Of a stretch of DNA of 29,212 nucleotides, positions 23,196 to 29,212 are shown piece by piece. The notes under the pieces are model-generated. The model searched no databases. It was not told where the DNA came from and was given only the letters and a program-made list of their open reading frames with translations. Origin of the DNA: JBFWNZ01 sp050250795 (lineage in GTDB: Bacteria > Pseudomonadota > Alphaproteobacteria > UBA8366); NCBI GenBank assembly GCA_050250795.1, contig JBFWNZ010000006.1, positions 1 through 29,212 on the forward strand, in the 5' to 3' direction. The position numbers and the translations under genes were made by a program. Each line of letters opens with the position of its first letter. Within the stretch, counting starts at the first letter, position 1.

Positions 23196-24807
23196 CCGAA
23201 CGCCCCAGGGCCGGCTCGCCGCGCTGGCGGCGGGCCTGGGGCGGCTTGCGGGCTGGCGGCGGTGGGGCGCGGCGTGGCTGCTCGGCGCCGCGGCGACCCT
23301 GTCCCTGCCGCCGGTCGATGCGCTGCCGGCCCTCTATATCGCATTTCCCGGCCTTGTCTGGCTGCTGGCCGGCGCGCCGAAGGGGCGCACGGCCCTGTCG
23401 GACGGCTGGTGGTTCGGCTTCGGCTATTTCGCTGTCGGCCTGTACTGGATGGGCAACGCGATGCTGGTCGATGCCGGACGCCACGCCTGGATGATCCCGT
23501 TCGCGACCCTGGGCCTGCCGGCGGGCATCGCGCTGTTTCCGGCGCTTGCGGCCTGGGCGGCCTGGCGGCTGGCCGGGCCCCGCCGCTCGCTGCCGGGCGG
23601 CTTGCTGCGGCTTGCCCTGCTGCTGGCGGCCTGCTGGACGGCATCGGAATGGCTGCGCGGCCATGTTCTGACCGGGTTTCCCTGGAACCTTGTCGGCCAT
23701 TCCTGGAGCGGCATTCTGCCGCTGCTTCAGGGGGCCGCGGTGCTGGGCATCTACGGATTGTCGCTGCTGGCGGCGACGGCCGCGGTCCTGCCGGCGGCCG
23801 CGGCCGGTGCGTCGCGCCGTCATGCGCTGACGTTACTTGGGCTGGGACTGGCGATTCCGGTCGCCGCCGGTGCGGCCGGTGCGCTGCGGCTGGCGGCGGC
23901 GGCCTCGCCGGGAACGGATGTGCTGCCGGATGTCGGGCTGCGGATCGTGCAGTCGGGCATTCCGCAGGCCGAGAAATGGGACCCCGCGCTGCGGGTGCGC
24001 AATTTCCGCCGCTATCTGGAGATGAGTCGGGCCGACCGGCCCGACTGGGTCACGCATATCGTGTGGCCCGAGACGGCGGCGCCGTTTCCGGTCGATCTCT
24101 ATCCGGATGCCCGCCGTGCCATGGCTGCCGTCGCGCCGCCCGGCGGACTGATCCTGACCGGCACGCCGCGGCAGTCGCGCGAGCCCGCATTCCAGGTCTG
24201 GAATTCGGTGGTCGCGGTGGACGACGAGGCGCGGGTCGTCGGCAGCTACGACAAGTTCCATCTGGTGCCGTTCGGCGAGTATGTCCCGCTGGCCGACATC
24301 CTGCCGATCCGCCAGATCGCCGGCGGGTCCACCGGCTTTTCCGCCGGACCCGGTCCGCGCACGCTTCGGTTGCCGGGGCTGCCCCCCGTCAGCCCGCTGA
24401 TCTGTTACGAAGCGATCTTTCCCGGCGCCGTGCTGGACCCGAAGGATCGCCCGCAATGGCTGCTGAATCTGACGAACGATGCCTGGTACGGGCGATCCGC
24501 CGGCCCATACCAGCATTTCGCGATCGCCAGGGTGCGGGCGGTGGAAGAGGGGCTGGCCCTGGTCCGGGCCGCGAATACCGGCATTTCGGCCGTTTTCGAC
24601 CCCTATGGCCGGTCCGGCGAGCGGCTGCCGCTGATCGAGTCCGGCGTTCTCGACACCCGCATACCCAGTCCGCTCCCGGGTCTGACGCCCTATGCCCGAT
24701 GGGGCGACGGGCCGTTTGCGATGCTGCTCGCCGGTCTGTTCGGGTTGGGGCTGTCGGTCGCCCGCGCGCATCGGATGAAATCGCGGTCCCGCGGCGCGCC
24801 TGCGTAG
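23188..24807 (+). CDS. lnt: apolipoprotein N-acyltransferase Lnt
   Basis: Lnt adds the third acyl chain to the N-terminal cysteine of lipoproteins in the inner membrane. The 539-residue product has several N-terminal transmembrane helices (about residues 20-225), then a nitrilase-type periplasmic domain. The catalytic triad is visible: Glu295 in VWPETAAPF, Lys356 in SYDKFHLVPFGEYVP and Cys406 in LICYEAIFPG. A final hydrophobic helix lies at about residues 508-528, as in E. coli Lnt. ATG 23188 overlaps the end of corC by eight bases, which ends the overlapping miaB-lnt run; the following gap of about 170 bases contains regulatory elements. Confidence 0.97.
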   Translation: MSDRTPQGRLAALAAGLGRLAGWRRWGAAWLLGAAATLSLPPVDALPALYIAFPGLVWLLAGAPKGRTALSDGWWFGFGYFAVGLYWMGNAMLVDAGRHAWMIPFATLGLPAGIALFPALAAWAAWRLAGPRRSLPGGLLRLALLLAACWTASEWLRGHVLTGFPWNLVGHSWSGILPLLQGAAVLGIYGLSLLAATAAVLPAAAAGASRRHALTLLGLGLAIPVAAGAAGALRLAAAASPGTDVLPDVGLRIVQSGIPQAEKWDPALRVRNFRRYLEMSRADRPDWVTHIVWPETAAPFPVDLYPDARRAMAAVAPPGGLILTGTPRQSREPAFQVWNSVVAVDDEARVVGSYDKFHLVPFGEYVPLADILPIRQIAGGSTGFSAGPGPRTLRLPGLPPVSPLICYEAIFPGAVLDPKDRPQWLLNLTNDAWYGRSAGPYQHFAIARVRAVEEGLALVRAANTGISAVFDPYGRSGERLPLIESGVLDTRIPSPLPGLTPYARWGDGPFAMLLAGLFGLGLSVARAHRMKSRSRGAPA

Positions 24808-24873
24808 CGCAGTGACGTGAAACCGCGCAGCAATACGCGATTCCGTTAAGGATTGCATCGTTTACGGGTGCAA

Positions 24874-24900
24874 AACCCGACATGTGTGCCATGTCGGGTT
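24874..24900 (+). other. perfect inverted repeat between lnt and the XRE gene
   Basis: AACCCGACATG (24874-24884) and CATGTCGGGTT (24890-24900) are exact reverse complements around TGTGC. A shorter alternative stem, CGGGT (24865-24869) with ACCCG (24875-24879), uses the same left arm and excludes the long hairpin. No T-run follows. It may end lnt transcripts or bind a regulator near the adjacent promoter. Confidence 0.7.
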
Positions 24901-24905
24901 AGTGC

Positions 24906-24935
24906 TTGACCGCATACTGACGTATGACCTATCAA
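24906..24935 (+). promoter_or_regulatory. candidate promoter and operator of the XRE regulator gene
   Basis: TTGACC (24906-24911) and TATCAA (24930-24935) are 18 bases apart. Inside the spacer lies the dyad CATAC-TGAC-GTATG (24913-24926), a typical place for a repressor. Autoregulation by the XRE protein is a plausible but unproven reading. Confidence 0.5.
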
Positions 24936-24981
24936 GGGCGCCGGGTATCGAACCCATAACAAACTGCGATCAAGAGGTCCC

Positions 24982-25437
24982 ATGACACCCCCGCGCGGGC
25001 GGAAGCCATCTGCCGGACGTACCGGCGTTCCGAATCCTGTCGACGTGCATGTGGGCGGGCGGGTCCGTTTGCGACGGACGCTTCTGGGAATGAGCCAGGA
25101 GAAGCTCGGCGAGGCGCTGGGCCTCACCTTCCAGCAGGTGCAGAAGTACGAACGCGGGGCGAACCGGATCGGCGCGAGCCGGATGTTCGACCTGTCGCGC
25201 GTCCTGGACGTGCCGGTGTCGTTCTTCTTCGACGACATGTCCTCGGACACGGCCGCGAAATCGCCCCGTCGGACCGTCGGACTGGCCGAGCAGCCGGTCG
25301 AGCCGTTCGAGCCCGATCCGATGGCCAAGCGCGAGACGCTGGAACTGGTGCGAGCCTACTATCGCATCACCGATCCGGCCGTGCGCAAGCGGGTGTTCGA
25401 GCTGACCAAGGCCTTGGCAGCCGCCAGCGAAAGCTGA
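24982..25437 (+). CDS. XRE/Cro-CI family transcriptional regulator
   Basis: The 151-residue product has a single helix-turn-helix domain at about residues 20-85: VGGRVRLRRTLLGMSQEKLGEALGLTFQQVQKYERGANRIGASRMFDLSRVLDVPVSFFFDD. The rest is a linker and a C-terminal helical region (MAKRETLELVRAYYRITDPAVRKRVFELTKALA) typical of a conserved alphaproteobacterial subgroup found beside lnt and metK; rhizobial PhrR is a member as far as I recall. Its targets are not known from sequence. ATG 24982 follows AAGAGG. The upstream promoter carries a dyad in its spacer, so self-repression is likely. A GC-rich hairpin without a T-run (25450-25475) follows the stop. Confidence 0.9.
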   Translation: MTPPRGRKPSAGRTGVPNPVDVHVGGRVRLRRTLLGMSQEKLGEALGLTFQQVQKYERGANRIGASRMFDLSRVLDVPVSFFFDDMSSDTAAKSPRRTVGLAEQPVEPFEPDPMAKRETLELVRAYYRITDPAVRKRVFELTKALAAASES

Positions 25438-25449
25438 GCGCGATCATCT

Positions 25450-25475
25450 GCCGCGGCGGTCGATGCCGCCGCGGC
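25450..25475 (+). terminator. GC-rich hairpin after the XRE gene
   Basis: GCCGCGGCGG (25450-25459) pairs perfectly with CCGCCGCGGC (25466-25475) around TCGATG. It starts 13 bases after the stop codon and ends just before the metK promoter. The lack of a T-run makes it a weak intrinsic terminator; placement is the main support. Confidence 0.5.
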
Positions 25476-25485
25476 CCCAAACGGC

Positions 25486-25515
25486 TTGACGACCTGCCGC
25501 ATGCTCGCCAATAGT
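25486..25515 (+). promoter_or_regulatory. candidate sigma-70 promoter for metK
   Basis: TTGACG (25486-25491) and AATAGT (25510-25515) are 18 bases apart. The start near 25522 would leave a leader of about 118 bases. The leader holds a small hairpin, GCCTC (25615-25619) with GAGGC (25624-25628), just before the ribosome site. I could not match it to a known SAM riboswitch. Confidence 0.5.
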
Positions 25516-25640
25516 GCGGCCCGCTGTCCGCGCGGCGCCGCCTCGGCATGTCTGCGCGTGGCAGTCGGAATCCGGTCCGGAACGGGTCCGGGGCGTTTCC
25601 CATCAGATGCGTGAGCCTCGTCGGAGGCGGGAGAGGGATC

Positions 25641-26813
<1,173 letters not shown>

Positions 26814-26838
26814 TCCGCATCCGCTGGCGGTTACCGGC

Positions 26839-27564
26839 ATGACCGAGGATCGACCGCCGGCCGGCCGCGTCTATGGCCGCCGCCGCGGCCGCCCGCTGCG
26901 TGGCGGCCGTCAGGCCCTGATCGAGGATCTGCTGCCGCGGCTCCGGCTCGAAGTGCCGGCGGCCGGGCGGCTCGATCCGCAGGCGATTTTCGGCTGTCCG
27001 GTACAGGCGGTCTGGCTTGAGATCGGGTTCGGCGGCGGCGAGCACCTTGCCTGGCAGGCCGCTGCCCATCCCGATATCGGGATGATCGGCGCCGAGGTCT
27101 TCCTCAACGGCGTCGCGTCGCTGCTGGCCCATGTCGCGGATGCCCCGCCGGCCAATCTGCGGTTGTTTCCCGACGACGCCAGGGCGTTGCTGGACGCGTT
27201 GCCGGATGCGTCGCTGGATCGCGTCTTTCTGCTGTTCCCGGACCCGTGGCCGAAGCAGCGGCATCACCGCCGCCGCTTCATCCAGCCGGCGAATCTCGAC
27301 CGGCTGGCCCGCATCATGCGCGATGGGGCGGAACTGCGCATGGCCAGCGACCATATGGACTATCTGCGCTGGATGCTGTTCCACACCCAGCGGCATCCCG
27401 ATTTCGTCTGGCAGGCGGACGGGCCGGAGGATTGGCGCCATCGGACCGCCGACTGGCCCGAGACCCGCTATGAGGCGAAGGCGAAGGCGCGCGGGCTGCG
27501 GCCGGCCTATCTGCGCTTTCGCCGGCGGCCGCGCGCGGCGGCAGCCGTGCCAGAAAGACCTTGA
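26839..27564 (+). CDS. trmB: tRNA (guanine-N7-)-methyltransferase TrmB
   Basis: TrmB methylates N7 of G46 in the variable loop of tRNAs using SAM. The 241-residue product has SAM motif I as LEIGFGGGEHLAWQA (Glu61), the IGAEVFLNG motif, and the catalytic FPDPWPKQRHHRRRF with Asp135. The C-terminus holds the RYEAKAKARG motif (written here as TRYEAKAKARG). It lies 25 bases after metK and probably shares its transcript. ATG 26839 has a poor ribosome site (GGCGG at about ten bases). Its stop codon lies inside the candidate -35 box of the rimP promoter. Confidence 0.96.
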   Translation: MTEDRPPAGRVYGRRRGRPLRGGRQALIEDLLPRLRLEVPAAGRLDPQAIFGCPVQAVWLEIGFGGGEHLAWQAAAHPDIGMIGAEVFLNGVASLLAHVADAPPANLRLFPDDARALLDALPDASLDRVFLLFPDPWPKQRHHRRRFIQPANLDRLARIMRDGAELRMASDHMDYLRWMLFHTQRHPDFVWQADGPEDWRHRTADWPETRYEAKAKARGLRPAYLRFRRRPRAAAAVPERP

Positions 27565-27589
27565 GACCCAGGGTGAAATCCCTTACATA
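27561..27589 (+). promoter_or_regulatory. candidate promoter for rimP-nusA
   Basis: TTGAGA (27561-27566, five of six consensus bases) and TACATA (27584-27589) are 17 bases apart. The -35 overlaps the trmB stop. Transcription from about 27596 would give a leader of some 120 bases that includes the terminator at 27655-27680. Confidence 0.45.
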
Positions 27590-27654
27590 CCGGGAAAACT
27601 CCCATCGTGTCGTTCTGCGATGTCCGATGGCATCGTGGGATGGCCAATCGTAAT

Positions 27655-27680
27655 GGGTGGGCCATTGGCCCGCCCTTTTT
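27655..27680 (+). terminator. intrinsic terminator in the rimP leader, possible attenuator
   Basis: GGGTGGGCC (27655-27663) pairs with GGCCCGCCC (27667-27675), one G-U pair, loop ATT, followed by TTTTT and AGTTT. This is the clearest intrinsic terminator in the window. Upstream, GGCCAAT (27642-27648) is the exact reverse complement of ATTGGCC (27664-27670), which covers the loop and part of the right arm, so the two structures are mutually exclusive. It may simply end trmB transcripts or control rimP-nusA by attenuation. Confidence 0.75.
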
Positions 27681-27716
27681 AGTTTCTGGGGACCGGCATC
27701 GCCGGTTGATTGCGGC

Positions 27717-28214
27717 ATGGAGGTTACGCAGCGGATCGCGGAGATCGTCGGCCCGAGCCTTGAGGCTATGGGTTACGACCTCGTGCGGGTTCGTATCGCC
27801 GGCGGCCAGTCCCGCGCGACGCTCCAGGTCATGGCCGAGCGGCGCGATGCGGAGGCGATGACGGTCGACGATTGTGCCGAGATCAGCCGGACCGTGTCGG
27901 CACTGCTCGATGTGGAGGATCCGATCAGCGGTGCCTATATGCTGGAGGTCAGTTCGCCGGGGATCGACCGGCCGCTGACCCGGCCCGGCGACTATGACCG
28001 GTTCCAGGGTTTTGAAGTGAAGCTGGAATTGCGGTTCGCACAGGACGGCCGGCGGCGGTTCCGGGGGCGCATCCTGGGAATTGCGGACGGTCTGGTCCGG
28101 CTGGCGACCGACACCGGCGAGGTGGCGCTGCCTTATGCGGATATCGACACCGCGAAGCTGGTTCTGACGGATGACTTGCTGGCGGCGGCCGGACGGCCGG
28201 ACGCCCGAGCGTGA
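27717..28214 (+). CDS. rimP: ribosome maturation factor RimP
   Basis: RimP binds the 30S subunit during late assembly and aids S12 incorporation. The 165-residue product has the N-terminal domain with VEDPISGAYMLEVSSPGIDRPLTRPGDYDRFQG, the family signature at about residues 62-95, and the C-terminal Sm-like domain (FRGRILGIADGLVRLAT, ALPYADIDTAKLV). ATG 27717 begins the usual MEVTQRIAEIVGPSLEAMGYDLV N-terminus, 36 bases after the T-run of the terminator; the ribosome site is weak. nusA follows after 11 bases, the standard rimP-nusA order. Confidence 0.95.
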   Translation: MEVTQRIAEIVGPSLEAMGYDLVRVRIAGGQSRATLQVMAERRDAEAMTVDDCAEISRTVSALLDVEDPISGAYMLEVSSPGIDRPLTRPGDYDRFQGFEVKLELRFAQDGRRRFRGRILGIADGLVRLATDTGEVALPYADIDTAKLVLTDDLLAAAGRPDARA

Positions 28215-28225
28215 GGATTGGAGAG

Positions 28226-29212
<987 letters not shown>

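Noticed and set aside
25516..25640. SAM-II or SAM/SAH riboswitch upstream of metK
   Set aside because: I looked for the conserved cores of these riboswitches and did not find them. The region is only reported as an unassigned leader.

Overview
The window is a GC-rich (roughly two-thirds or more GC by eye) chromosomal segment of an alphaproteobacterium, most likely a member of the Rhodospirillales or a close relative. This rests on gene content and order (mutS, glnD, murJ, trpS, usp, nfuA; then tsaB, rimI, mucR, fur, olsB, olsA, miaB, phoH, ybeY, corC, lnt, an XRE regulator, metK, trmB, rimP, nusA), on a MucR/Ros-family regulator and on a cysteine-poor Fur. I cannot name a genus. Nearly all of it is coding. 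I saw no rRNA, tRNA, CRISPR array, insertion sequence or phage gene, and no gene-free stretch exceeds 300 bases.

Layout. Positions 1-460 hold the end of an unidentified gene, a small hypothetical gene, a perfect 28-bp palindrome and a 16-bp tandem repeat. Positions 463-8726 carry mutS, two small paralogous exported proteins, glnD and murJ. Positions 8762-10015 carry the most notable gene: a GrdB/PrdB-like selenoprotein in which an in-frame UGA is probably read as selenocysteine in a U-P-N-C motif, followed by a SECIS-like hairpin. Positions 10118-13418 hold trpS, a universal stress protein, an NfuA-type Fe-S carrier and a Bax-like glucosaminidase. The glucosaminidase converges on and overlaps a minus-strand polysaccharide deacetylase (13400-14521). 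Positions 14553-17557 hold a RutE-like nitroreductase, tsaB-rimI, a MucR-type regulator and Fur. Positions 17590-19318 are an olsBA ornithine-lipid pair. Positions 19398-24807 are a tightly overlapping miaB-phoH-ybeY-corC-lnt operon. The rest is an XRE regulator, metK, trmB and the start of the rimP-nusA operon, the last preceded by a clear intrinsic terminator that can compete with an alternative pairing.

How the genes fit together. Most are housekeeping: mismatch repair, nitrogen sensing, lipid II flipping, tRNA charging and modification, Fe-S delivery, ribosome maturation, lipoprotein acylation and S-adenosylmethionine synthesis. Against this conserved backdrop the selenoprotein and the two exported paralogues look like insertions and deserve most attention. 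Reading the UGA as a stop would split the selenoprotein gene into two false genes and lose its redox centre.
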